Shown here piece by piece: positions 25,551 to 32,523 of a stretch of DNA of 32,523 nt (position 1 is its first letter; each line of letters opens with the position of its first letter). The notes under the pieces are model-generated. The model had not been told where the DNA came from and made no database searches. It saw only the letters and a list, made by a program, of their open reading frames with translations. The DNA comes from an uncultured Myxococcales bacterium (GTDB taxonomy: Bacteria > Myxococcota_A > UBA9042). The stretch is from the NCBI GenBank assembly GCA_903883645.1, contig CAISBR010000159.1:1-32523 (forward strand). Reading direction: 5' to 3'. Made by a program: the position numbers and the translations under genes.

Positions 25551-27631
25551 GCGCACCCAGTGACCCGACGCGCTACGACCTAAAGGTACCCACCGCGCCC
25601 ACACCCAACGCAATAATCCCCGACGCATTGCTAGGGATCTTGCGCAACCGCTTTGCTTTGCAAGAGTTTCGCCCGCACCAGCGCGAGGTGATCGAGCACG
25701 TGATTGCCGGCCACGACGGGCTGCTGGTGATGCCCACGGGCGGCGGTAAATCGCTGTGCTATCAGCTGCCTGGCTTGGTGCGGGGCGGCGGTATCGTCAT
25801 TTCGCCGCTGATTGCGCTGATGGAAGACCAGACGCAAAAGCTGCTGGGGATGGGGCTGCAGGCCGACCGCATCCACTCGGGGCGCGGGCGCGGCGACTCG
25901 CAACTGGCGCTAAGACGCTGGATTGACGGCGAACTTGACTTCTTGATGATTGCGCCCGAGCGGCTGCGCGTGCCGGGGTTCGTGCCGCGGCTGATGGCGC
26001 GACCGCCCAAGCTGATTACGATCGACGAGGCGCACTGCATCTCGATGTGGGGGCACGATTTTCGCCCGGATTACAGATTGTTGGGCGAGCGTTTGCCTGA
26101 ATTGCGCGCCCACGGCGACTGCCCGGTGCTGGCGCTGACGGCCACGGCGACGGTGCGGGTGCAGGCCGACATCGTCGAGCAGCTGGGGGTGCCGCAGGCG
26201 ACGCGCTTTATCCGTGGATTCCGCCGCGACAATTTGGCGATCGAGCTGCTCGAGAGCAACCCCAGCGAGCGGGTGGCGCTGGCCAGAAAGATGCTGGGCG
26301 ACCCGGCGCGGCGGCCGGCGATTGTGTATGTGCTCAGTCGCAAAGGCGTTGACGAGACGGTGGTGGCGTGGAAGCACGACTTCAAGGTGGCCGGCTACCA
26401 CGCGGGCATGGATACCGAAGCGCGCAAAAAGGTTCAAGAAAGCTTCATCGGCGGCAAGACCGAGGTGGTGGTGGCCACGGTGGCCTTTGGCATGGGCATC
26501 GACAAGGCCGACATTCGCACGGTGGTGCACCTGGGGATGCCGGCGACGGTCGAGGGCTATTACCAAGAGGTGGGGCGTGCGGGCCGCGATGGGCTGCCGT
26601 CGGCGGCGGTTTGCCTGTATTCTTGGGCAGATCGCAAGCTACACGAGTCGCTGTTTGCTCGCGGCTATCCGGTGCTGGCCGACCTGCAAAAGCTGTACGC
26701 GCAGATTCCGGCCGAGGGGATTGCCCGCGAAAACCTGTTGCGCCGCAGTGGCTTAGTGCTCGAAGTGGCCGAGGCGGCGCTCGACAAGCTGTGGGGGCTG
26801 CGGGCGGCGCTGATCGACTACGAAGACGTGGTGCGGCCGGGCGCGGTGGCGGACTGGCCGGCGCTGTACCAGCGGCAGCGGCTGCATCGCGAGTCGCAAA
26901 TCGATGTAATCTTTGAGTATGGTCGCGGTATGGGCTGCCGGATGACCGCGCTGACGGCGTATTTTGGCGACCAGGACCGGCATCGGCCATGCGGGCTGTG
27001 CGACTGGTGCCGGGCCGACGAGTCGCTTTTGCGGCGGCAGCGGGCGCCCGATTCGCTAGAGAGGCGGCAACTAAACAAGTTGGTTGACCTTTTGAGCCCG
27101 ACGCGGGCGTTGTCGCTGAGCAAGCTGTTTCGCGAGGATTTTGGCGATGCGCTCGACCGACGCATGTTCGACGCGCTGGTCACGGGGCTCGAGCGGGCCG
27201 AAGTGATTACAACGACTTGGGAGGCGTTCGACAAGGGCGGCGAGACCATTCGCTACCGCACGGCGACGCTGACGGAAATGCCGGGGCAGCGCGAGCCCGA
27301 TTGGCTCGACCGGGTGCGGCTCGAGGACCAGAAACCGACGGCGGCGGCGGGCAAGCTGGTCAAGAAGCGGGCGGGCAAGGTGGTGGAACCGGTGGCACCC
27401 GTGGCAAGTCTGCCGATTGACACGGCTTTGCTGGGCGAGCTGAAGGCTTGGCGGCTGGCCAAGGCGCGGATGGAAGGGGTGCCGGCGTTCCGCATTTTGT
27501 CGGATGCGACGCTTGAGGCCGTGGTGGCGGCGCGGCCGCAGAGCACGGCGGCGCTGCTGGCGGTCAAGGGCCTGGGGCCGCGGCTGGTCGAGAAGTACGG
27601 CGCAGATTTGCTGGCCGAATTGCGCAAGTAG
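25547..27631 (+). CDS. recQ: ATP-dependent DNA helicase RecQ
   Basis: 694 residues, ATG overlapping the previous stop (ATGA). RecQ unwinds DNA 3' to 5' in recombination and replication-fork repair. Motif 0/I: FRPHQREVIEHVIAG and MPTGGGKSLCYQLPG (Walker A Lys68). Motif II and the aromatic-rich loop read DEAHCISMWGHDFRPDY (160-176), with Met in place of the usual Gln in 'ISQWGHDFRP'. Motif VI is YYQEVGRAGRDG. The zinc-binding segment GCRMTALTAYFGD..RPCGLCDWC (about 464-487) has all four cysteines, followed by winged-helix sequence. A Lys/Val-rich linker (about 590-620) leads to an HRDC domain (AWRLAKARMEGVPAFRILSD.., about 630-694), which binds DNA. The domain order is complete. It is the last gene of the overlapping run; MurB follows after 27 nt. 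Confidence 0.95.
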   Translation: MSAPSDPTRYDLKVPTAPTPNAIIPDALLGILRNRFALQEFRPHQREVIEHVIAGHDGLLVMPTGGGKSLCYQLPGLVRGGGIVISPLIALMEDQTQKLLGMGLQADRIHSGRGRGDSQLALRRWIDGELDFLMIAPERLRVPGFVPRLMARPPKLITIDEAHCISMWGHDFRPDYRLLGERLPELRAHGDCPVLALTATATVRVQADIVEQLGVPQATRFIRGFRRDNLAIELLESNPSERVALARKMLGDPARRPAIVYVLSRKGVDETVVAWKHDFKVAGYHAGMDTEARKKVQESFIGGKTEVVVATVAFGMGIDKADIRTVVHLGMPATVEGYYQEVGRAGRDGLPSAAVCLYSWADRKLHESLFARGYPVLADLQKLYAQIPAEGIARENLLRRSGLVLEVAEAALDKLWGLRAALIDYEDVVRPGAVADWPALYQRQRLHRESQIDVIFEYGRGMGCRMTALTAYFGDQDRHRPCGLCDWCRADESLLRRQRAPDSLERRQLNKLVDLLSPTRALSLSKLFREDFGDALDRRMFDALVTGLERAEVITTTWEAFDKGGETIRYRTATLTEMPGQREPDWLDRVRLEDQKPTAAAGKLVKKRAGKVVEPVAPVASLPIDTALLGELKAWRLAKARMEGVPAFRILSDATLEAVVAARPQSTAALLAVKGLGPRLVEKYGADLLAELRK

Positions 27632-27658
27632 CAAAATAGCTATTTATCAGGTAGACAA

Positions 27659-28723
27659 ATGTCTAGTTCTCTGGAGTTGAGCAGAGGGCCGCTCGCGACC
27701 ACCCTCGGTGTGGGCGGGCCGGCGGAGCACTTGGCGCGGGTGACGAGCGCCCTGCACGTGCTGCAAGCCCTAGCTTTTGCGGATGAAAGGCAGTTGCCGT
27801 GGTGGGTGGTGGCCGGCGGCTCGAACGTGGTGATCGCCGACGCCGGGCTACCTGGGGTGGTGCTGCAGCCCGTGCAACCTGCTGAGCCGATTGCGATTCT
27901 GTGCGACGACGGCGAACGCGTGCAGCTGCGGGTGGCGGCGGGGCTGGCGTGGGACGAGCTGGTGGCCTGGTCGGTGGCGCAGGGGTTGCAAGGTATTGAA
28001 TGCCTTAGCGGTATCCCCGGGCAGGTGGGGGCGGCGCCGGTGCAGAACATTGGTGCCTATGGCCAAGAAGTGAGCGATGTGCTGCTGGCGGTGCACGGCG
28101 TGGATGCAGTGGCGCGGACGGCGCGGACGTGGCCGGCGGCGGAGTGTCAGCTGGCCTATCGCGACTCGATTTTTAAGCAGAATCCCAAGCTCGCGGTGGT
28201 GCTGGCGGTCGACGTGCAGCTGTGGCGCGGGCGGCCGCCGTGCCTGGCCTATGCCCAGCTGCAGCAGGCGGCGCAGGGGTTAAATGGGCAAGGGCAGGGC
28301 GGACTTGCGCGCATTCGCGCCCTGGTGCTGCAGCTGCGGGCCGACAAGGGCATGGTGGTGAGCGCCAGCGACCTTGACTCGCGCTCGTGCGGCTCATTTT
28401 TTACTAATCCAATCGTCGACTTGGCGGTGGCCGAGCAGGTGCGGACTAGGCTGGCGGCGGGCGCGGCGATGCCCACGTGGCCGCACGGTGCCGGGCAGGT
28501 CAAGCTGTCGGCGGCGTGGCTGATCGAGAAGTGCGGGATGCCCAAGGGTTTTGGCCAGGGTCGGGTGGGGCTGTCGAGTAAGCACACCTTGGCGCTGGTG
28601 AATCGCGGCGGGGCGACGGCTCAAGAAGTGCTCGAGTTTGCTCAGGTTGTTGTGGGCAAGGTGCAGACCGCGTGCGGGGTGGTGCTGGTGCCCGAGGTGC
28701 GGGTGATGGGCCTCGACACCTGA
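27659..28723 (+). CDS. murB: UDP-N-acetylenolpyruvoylglucosamine reductase
   Basis: 354 residues, consistent with type I MurB (E. coli-like, longer form). MurB reduces UDP-GlcNAc-enolpyruvate to UDP-MurNAc with NADPH and FAD, the second committed step of peptidoglycan synthesis. FAD-binding features: VVAGGSNVVIADAG (50-63) and GIECLSGIPGQVGAAPVQNI followed by GAYGQE. Catalytic residues: Arg168 in LAYRDSIFK, the proton-donor Ser246 in SCGSFFTNP, and Glu346 in VPEVRV. The type I Tyr-loop is seen as LAYRDS. AGGTAG precedes ATG. It is usually in the dcw cluster; here it sits alone between recQ and imuB, and its stop codon lies inside the LexA-like box. Confidence 0.95.
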   Translation: MSSSLELSRGPLATTLGVGGPAEHLARVTSALHVLQALAFADERQLPWWVVAGGSNVVIADAGLPGVVLQPVQPAEPIAILCDDGERVQLRVAAGLAWDELVAWSVAQGLQGIECLSGIPGQVGAAPVQNIGAYGQEVSDVLLAVHGVDAVARTARTWPAAECQLAYRDSIFKQNPKLAVVLAVDVQLWRGRPPCLAYAQLQQAAQGLNGQGQGGLARIRALVLQLRADKGMVVSASDLDSRSCGSFFTNPIVDLAVAEQVRTRLAAGAAMPTWPHGAGQVKLSAAWLIEKCGMPKGFGQGRVGLSSKHTLALVNRGGATAQEVLEFAQVVVGKVQTACGVVLVPEVRVMGLDT

Positions 28724-28741
28724 ACGTATGTTCAGTATCCT
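28713..28741 (+). promoter_or_regulatory. Predicted imuB promoter (TCGACA-N17-TATCCT)
   Basis: TCGACA (28713-28718; 5 of 6 to TTGACA) and TATCCT (28736-28741; 4 of 6 to TATAAT) stand exactly 17 nt apart. The start of transcription expected 7 nt further falls on the A of ATG 28748, so the message would have no leader. The -35 overlaps the last codons of murB. Confidence 0.6.
28720..28735 (+). promoter_or_regulatory. LexA-like SOS box
   Basis: CTGAACGTATGTTCAG is a CTGAAC/GTTCAG inverted repeat with a 4-nt centre. It fits 15 of 16 positions of the Myxococcus-type LexA consensus CTRHAMRYBYGTTCAG as I recall it. It fills the spacer of the predicted imuB promoter, where a bound repressor would block RNA polymerase, and the downstream gene belongs to a family known to be DNA-damage induced. 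Strong on sequence and context together. Confidence 0.75.
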
Positions 28742-28747
28742 GTGGGC

Positions 28748-30409
28748 ATGCTGGCGCCGCCTCCCCAACTTGAACCTGCCCAGACCTTGCAACCTGTTGA
28801 GCTGGCTTGTGTTTGCCTGCCGCACTTTGCCTTGCAGGTGCTGGGGGTGCGCGAGCCGGCCTGTTTGGCGCATCCGGCGGTGATTGTGACCGAGGACCGG
28901 CCGCAGGGGCTGGTGCGCGAGGCCAACCGGCTGGCGCGGGCGCATCGCATCCAAGTGGGCATGCGCTATGCCCAAGCGCTGTCGCTGTGCGCTGATGTGC
29001 GGGCAGCGGTGGTCGAGGCGGCCGACGAGCTGGCGGCGACGGAGGGGGTGGCCGAGCGGTTGCGGCGCTTTAGTCCGCGGGTCGAGCCGGCGCAGGTGGC
29101 GGGGCGCGACTTGCTGTGCGAAAGCGGGGTGTTCTGGCTAGATGTGACCGGGCTGGGCAGCCTGTGGCCGCGCATGGCTGACTGGGCGGCTGCGGTGCGC
29201 GACGACCTGGGCGAGGCGGGGTACAAGGCCGCGGTGGTGGTGGGGTTTTCGCGCTTTGCCGTGTACGCGGTGGCGCGGCAGGTGCAGACCGCGCAGGCGG
29301 CGCAAGACCCTAGTCGGCGGGGCATTGTGGTCTTTGCCGACCGCGCTGCCGAGCAGGCCGTGCGCGACCGCGTGCACCTAGCGAGCCTGGGGCCGGGGCT
29401 GGGGCTGCCGCCGGCCGAGCGCGATGCCCTGGATCGGCTGGGGATTCGCACCCTGGGTCAGCTGCTACAATTGCCCGAGGCCGACCTGCGCGAGCGCCAC
29501 GGCGAGGCGGCCCGGCTGCTGCACCGGCGGGCGCACGATGTGCTGACCGAGCCGCTGCGACCCAGCCAGGCCAGCGAAGTGCTTGAGCGGCATCGCGATG
29601 TCGAGCCGCCCGACGACCAGAGCGACCGCCTGCTGTTCATCGCCAAGGGGCTGCTGGCCGAGCTGCTCAAGGCGGCGGCCGAGCGGAACCTGGCGCTGGC
29701 GGGGCTGCAGCTGCGCCTTGACCTTGAGGTGCCGCACCACAACCGGCAAATCAACCAGGCGGCGCCGCGCGCGGGGGTGCGGCTGGTGCAGGCGACGGTG
29801 CAGACCGCTGAGCCCAGCCTGTGGGAGCCGCATTGGCTCGAATTGCTCCGGCTGCGGCTAGAAGCGACCCATCTGCCGGCGCGGGCCGAGCGGCTGACCC
29901 TACAGGCCGAGACGGTGCCGGCCAGTGCGCAACAGCTACAGATGTGGCAGCTTTTGGCCGAGGCGGGTGGTTTGGCGCGGCGCGACCCGCGGGCGGCGGC
30001 CGAGGCGCTGGCGCGGGTCAAGGCGGCCCTGGGCGATGGGGTGGTGCGGCAGGCCGAGCTGCAGTCGGCGCACCTGCCCGAGGCGCAGTGGCGGTGGCTG
30101 CCGATGAGCGAGCTGCCCGCGGCCAAGCCCAAGGCGCCGGTGGGTCCGCCCCAGCTGGTGCGGCGTATCCTGAGCAAGCCCGTGGTGTTGCCGTCGCGGC
30201 CCAAGCACGAGCCCGATGGCTGGCTGCTGGCCGACTGGCGGCAGGGGGCGGTGACGCGGCTGTGGGGGCCGTATCGCGTGTCGGGTGGCTGGTGGAGCCG
30301 CGAGGTGCGGCGGGATTACTGGTTCGTCGAGACGGAGCGCGGCGATATCTTGTGGGTATTTTACGATGGGGTGCGCAGGCTCTGGTATTGGCAGGGGCGG
30401 GTGGAGTAG
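28748..30409 (+). CDS. imuB: ImuB-like Y-family DNA polymerase accessory protein
   Basis: 553 residues from ATG 28748; GTG 28742 is two codons upstream. ImuB proteins are Y-family homologues that lack full catalytic residues and act as a scaffold linking ImuA and the error-prone DnaE2 polymerase to the beta clamp during damage-induced mutagenesis. Here the first Y-family motif, normally DxDxFFA.VE, reads CVCLPHFALQV (21-31) with no aspartates. The palm segment FWLDVTGLGSLWP keeps one Asp (132). The Leu-rich fingers/thumb stretch and the helix-hairpin-helix-like LDRLGIRTLGQLLQLPEADL follow. The C-terminus ends DYWFVETERGDILWVFYDGV, WYWQGRVE, the typical closing motif of the family. Its promoter carries the LexA-like box. 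Unusually, neither imuA nor dnaE2 is adjacent. Confidence 0.88.
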   Translation: MLAPPPQLEPAQTLQPVELACVCLPHFALQVLGVREPACLAHPAVIVTEDRPQGLVREANRLARAHRIQVGMRYAQALSLCADVRAAVVEAADELAATEGVAERLRRFSPRVEPAQVAGRDLLCESGVFWLDVTGLGSLWPRMADWAAAVRDDLGEAGYKAAVVVGFSRFAVYAVARQVQTAQAAQDPSRRGIVVFADRAAEQAVRDRVHLASLGPGLGLPPAERDALDRLGIRTLGQLLQLPEADLRERHGEAARLLHRRAHDVLTEPLRPSQASEVLERHRDVEPPDDQSDRLLFIAKGLLAELLKAAAERNLALAGLQLRLDLEVPHHNRQINQAAPRAGVRLVQATVQTAEPSLWEPHWLELLRLRLEATHLPARAERLTLQAETVPASAQQLQMWQLLAEAGGLARRDPRAAAEALARVKAALGDGVVRQAELQSAHLPEAQWRWLPMSELPAAKPKAPVGPPQLVRRILSKPVVLPSRPKHEPDGWLLADWRQGAVTRLWGPYRVSGGWWSREVRRDYWFVETERGDILWVFYDGVRRLWYWQGRVE

Positions 30410-30503
30410 CGCCGGGTCAGACTGGGGCCGCGAAACCACCAACGCGGCACCGCACGCCAACTCCCCGTAGCACTGCGCCGGGGAATCGATTAGGGTATGG
30501 GGT

Positions 30504-30509
30504 AGGAGG
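30504..30509 (+). promoter_or_regulatory. Strong ribosome-binding site AGGAGG
   Basis: A perfect AGGAGG lies 8 nt before ATG 30518 and decides that start over the GTG at 30509, which overlaps the site. It is one of the best Shine-Dalgarno matches in the window, suggesting high translation of the lysozyme-like protein. Confidence 0.8.
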
Positions 30510-30517
30510 TGCTTTCG

Positions 30518-31312
30518 ATGCCCGATTTCCAGTTGCCCCCAGCCTTCGGTACCAAGACCCCGGGCGCCAACTCGCAGACGCAAGCGGGCGGCGGTACCGA
30601 TGCGCTGACGCAGGCCCTGCGCGGCTCTACGTACGACCAGGGTAAGGCCCTGGTTACGCCCACTGGCCAGCCCTCTGCGGCGCAGACCGGCCCGGGTGCC
30701 ACAGGTGGCGAGGTGGGCGGCAAGAAGCTGAAGTCGGCCCTGGCGCAGAAGGTCTACGATGGCAATACCAAGCGCGTCGAGGGGATGGAGCCTGCACGCA
30801 GCGAAGAGCAGAGCGCCGACGACAAGCTTTTTGAAGCGAACTGGACGCGCAATCAAGCCCGTTACGACGCGGTTTCGGCCAAGACCGGCATCCCGGCTCG
30901 GCTGATTGCAGCGCTGCACTGGCGCGAAAGTAGCGGTAATTTCGAGACGTATCTGCATCAAGGCGACCCTCTGGGCAAGCCGGCGGTGCACGAGCCAACC
31001 GATATTCCCATTTTCTACAAGTGGGAAGATGCGGCGGTGCACGCCCTGCAGCAAAAGAAGGGAGTGCAGACCGACCTGGGTATGACGGCGGAGACCACCG
31101 ACAAGGCGGCGATGGCGACCTATTCCGAGTACTACAACGGGCTGGGGTACCACTTGAAAGGCCAGCCCAGTCCGTATGTTTTTGCGGGGACGAACCAGTA
31201 CAAGTCGGGCAAGTATGTCGCCGACGGCAAGTACGACCCGCAGGCCAAAGACCGACAAAATGGCGTGATGAGCCTGATTGGCAGCGATCCCAACAAGACG
31301 GCGCAGGGCTGA
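30518..31312 (+). CDS. Lysozyme/transglycosylase-like protein without signal peptide
   Basis: 264 residues. The N-terminal 100 residues are disordered (Gly/Ser/Thr/Gln-rich), containing GSTYDQGKALVTP, reminiscent of a short 'SYdeg...L.p' motif I recall near phage-tail-like secretion proteins. The C-terminal domain starts TGIPARLIAALHWRESSGNF (Glu in HWRESSG as likely catalytic acid) and continues ETYLHQGDPLGKPAVH, DIPIFYKWEDAAVHALQQ and YYNGLGYHLKGQPSPYVFAG. This order is typical of a lysozyme-like glycan hydrolase family that acts on MurNAc-GlcNAc strands; I am confident of the fold class, less of the exact family. There is no Sec signal or membrane segment, so access to peptidoglycan would need lysis, a holin-like route, or a contractile/secretion system. 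It stands alone 108 bp after imuB with its own strong ribosome-binding site. Confidence 0.72.
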   Translation: MPDFQLPPAFGTKTPGANSQTQAGGGTDALTQALRGSTYDQGKALVTPTGQPSAAQTGPGATGGEVGGKKLKSALAQKVYDGNTKRVEGMEPARSEEQSADDKLFEANWTRNQARYDAVSAKTGIPARLIAALHWRESSGNFETYLHQGDPLGKPAVHEPTDIPIFYKWEDAAVHALQQKKGVQTDLGMTAETTDKAAMATYSEYYNGLGYHLKGQPSPYVFAGTNQYKSGKYVADGKYDPQAKDRQNGVMSLIGSDPNKTAQG

Positions 31313-31374
31313 CAGCGCTGCCCAAAGCGAGCGGTCTGACCACGTTGGCATTTCTTCGGGCGGCTTTGTGCTTT

Positions 31375-31457
31375 GGGTGGGGCGCGCGGGTGGGCGTGCC
31401 ACGCGTGGCCATGTCGTGTCGGTCACCCATGCCGACGTGTTGCGGGTGGGGCGCGCG
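31375..31457 (+). repeat. 14-bp direct repeat GGGTGGGGCGCGCG
   Basis: Identical copies sit at 31375-31388 and 31444-31457, 69 bp apart start to start. The palindrome GCCACGCGTGGC lies between them. In G-rich DNA this could be chance. Confidence 0.5.
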
Positions 31458-31486
31458 AGACTAAATTCGCCGCGCTAAGCCTCACG

Positions 31487-31553
31487 AAGTCCCTTCGGGA
31501 CTTGCGGATTGCGTCCAGTCCGCGCTGCGGACTATTCGTTGAAATTCAGCGAA
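31487..31553. terminator. Cluster of three stem-loops, likely bidirectional termination zone
   Basis: AAGTCCC-TTC-GGGACTT (31487-31503) is a perfect 7-bp stem that can close as a CUUCGG tetraloop. AGTCCGC-GCT-GCGGACT (31517-31533) is a second perfect 7-bp stem. TTCGTTGAA-A-TTCAGCGAA (31535-31553) is an imperfect 9-bp inverted repeat (8 of 9). Hairpins one and two share AGTCC/GGACT arms. The site lies between convergent genes but lacks clear T-runs, so a Rho-independent terminator is plausible rather than proven; a REP-like element is the alternative. Confidence 0.5.
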
Positions 31554-31647
31554 GTACTTTGGTGCGGCGCGTCCTACTTGGCGGCGCAGGCTTGCAGCAG
31601 CACCACCACAGTCAACACCGCGGCGATGGGGCGCGGCAAGCGAAGCC

Positions 31648-32286
31648 TCATAAGCCGAAGGAGCCGCGCAGGCCGACCGAGATCCACTGGTGCAGGGCCG
31701 TATTCTTCGGGTCGCCCGAGATGGTCACGTCGCCATCGCTTATCGATATGTTGCTGTACTGGCCAATCGTGGCGCTGACCCAGGGGCCGATCGAGAATTT
31801 GTCGGCGACGGCCCACTCGGTGCCACCCTGTAGGCCGCCCTGCCAGCCCGTGATGGCGCTGGTAAGGGTCGTGCTCGACTTGGTGACCGTGTAGCTCATG
31901 GACTCGCGACCGATCAGCAGGCCGAACCAGTGGCGGGTTGTGCCATCGCTGGGCGGCAGGAAGTTCAGCTGCGCGCCGAACGACATCAAGCTAATGGTGC
32001 CTGTTGCGTTCTGCATTTCGCTGCCCTTGGAGCCAAAGCCGTACGATGCGTAGATGCCGGCCTCGATGGGCTTGCCGGCGAACTCCCACGTGGCGTCGAA
32101 CTGGAGCGGGATGGCCGCGCCGACCGACCTGCTTAGGTTATCGTGGGCACTGCCCGTTGCGTCGCCTGCCGGCAAGGAGTACCCGGCGCGAAAGCCCAGG
32201 TGTACGCCGGGGGAGGCAGCTTGGGCCGAGGTTGCAGCCGCCAGACCTAGCGCAATCGCGGCGGCGGCGGAGAAGAGCTTGTTCAT
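31648..32286 (-). CDS. Outer-membrane beta-barrel protein
   Basis: 212 residues from ATG 32286, with AAAGGA 7 nt upstream; in-frame codons further upstream give a Pro/Asp-rich shadow. A clear signal peptide (MNKLFSAAAAIALGLAAATS, cleavage after AQA at about residue 23) directs export. The mature part alternates polar and hydrophobic residues in strands: HLGFRAGYSLPAG, IEAGIYASYGFG, MSFGAQLNFLPP, WFGLLIGRESMSY, GGLQGGTEWAV and a C-terminal strand WISVGLRGSFGL. This is the pattern of an eight-stranded OmpW/OmpX-like barrel. No ligand or pore function is readable. It converges with the lysozyme-like gene. Confidence 0.8.
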   Translation of the reverse strand: MNKLFSAAAAIALGLAAATSAQAASPGVHLGFRAGYSLPAGDATGSAHDNLSRSVGAAIPLQFDATWEFAGKPIEAGIYASYGFGSKGSEMQNATGTISLMSFGAQLNFLPPSDGTTRHWFGLLIGRESMSYTVTKSSTTLTSAITGWQGGLQGGTEWAVADKFSIGPWVSATIGQYSNISISDGDVTISGDPKNTALHQWISVGLRGSFGL

Positions 32287-32523
32287 TGCGGGTCCTTTAC
32301 CGTCAGAGACGCGCTCTGGGTCGTCGGCATCATCGGCTGGGGCGCCGGCGGGCGTCAAGGGTGGGGATGGCTCCCTCGCACAACATAAGGAACCCAAGCC
32401 CGTGGCGACGGGCGCGGCACGTGTAGGCGTGGCTTTAGCCGCCGGCTTCCACCACCGCCTGCCGGGTTCGACGCGTTGTCTATGTGCAGGTTGAAACCCC
32501 AGTGTTTGGCCGACATCTCCGGC
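32287..32523. other. Upstream region of the barrel gene to the window edge
   Basis: About 237 bp without a supported gene. A minus-strand frame opens at ATG 32516 (MSAKHWGFNLHIDNAS..) but runs only about 50 codons into Arg/Pro-rich sequence before a stop. Promoter elements for the barrel gene should lie here; none could be assigned with confidence. Confidence 0.4.

Larger units (their letters stand above)
31313..31647. other. Gene-free stretch between convergent genes
   Basis: About 335 bp between the lysozyme-like gene and the convergent outer-membrane protein gene. Open frames crossing it give Arg/Gly-rich shadow translations only. It contains a 14-bp direct repeat, a 12-bp palindrome GCCACGCGTGGC (31398-31409) and a cluster of three stem-loops. 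Confidence 0.6.

Noticed and set aside
32359..32516. Minus-strand frame MSAKHWGFNLHIDNAS, faintly like the start of SpeD (AdoMet decarboxylase) proteins
   Set aside because: The resemblance covers about a dozen residues, then the frame turns Arg/Pro-rich and stops within about 50 codons. No processing-site serine or further motif follows.

Overview
The window is GC-rich bacterial DNA, densely packed with genes on both strands. Several signs point to the Myxococcota/Bradymonadota (former Deltaproteobacteria). There are many lipoproteins with long disordered or cysteine-rich regions. An amidase carries ten Cys-rich 'CDDGxxCT' repeats and a MYXO-CTERM-like tail, and a second, frame-broken gene has a similar tail. 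There is also a 16-bp palindrome close to the Myxococcus-type LexA box. No rRNA, tRNA, CRISPR array or intact mobile element was seen. All identifications come from reading motifs; no database search was run.

Layout. 1-1040: the end of a gene cut by the window edge, a possible decayed IS91-type transposase fragment, and a hypothetical protein. 1189-4451: an EGF-like/Cys-rich lipoprotein converging with a membrane GGDEF protein whose signature is degenerate (GGAEF). 4673-9928: a plus-strand glycan-type operon (family-4-like glycosyltransferase, DegT/DnrJ/EryC1/StrS aminotransferase, sugar nucleotidyltransferase, overlapping cysteine desulfurase), then a His-rich lipoprotein with a SAM-methyltransferase fold. 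9935-13124 (minus): a DUF3142-like lipoprotein overlapping a secreted TPR-like protein. 13335-13913: a secreted protein gene broken by two compensating frameshifts. 14219-18748: a large choice-of-anchor/PKD-type lipoprotein, divergent from the Cys-repeat amidase. 18754-19500: a TonB-family protein.

19609-27631: a tightly packed plus-strand run. It encodes a MalK-type ATPase, a lipoprotein sugar-binding protein, a MalF-type permease with an unusual extra N-terminal extracytoplasmic domain, and a MalG-type permease. These are followed, with 4-nt stop/start overlaps, by a SAM methyltransferase and a RecQ helicase. MurB (27659-28723) and an ImuB-like Y-family polymerase (28748-30409) come next. 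The imuB promoter appears to hold the LexA-like box exactly in its 17-bp spacer, and its predicted transcript would be leaderless. The window ends with a lysozyme-like protein lacking a signal peptide, a stem-loop cluster, and a minus-strand outer-membrane beta-barrel protein.

Functionally the window mixes envelope biology (glycan synthesis, lipoproteins, amidase, MurB, TonB, OMP), carbohydrate import, and DNA repair (RecQ, SOS-linked ImuB). The least conventional points are the Cache-like/MalF fusion, the LexA-embedded leaderless imuB promoter without neighbouring imuA or dnaE2, the lipoprotein methyltransferase, the cysteine desulfurase coupled to nucleotide-sugar genes, and the DUF3142/TPR pair.
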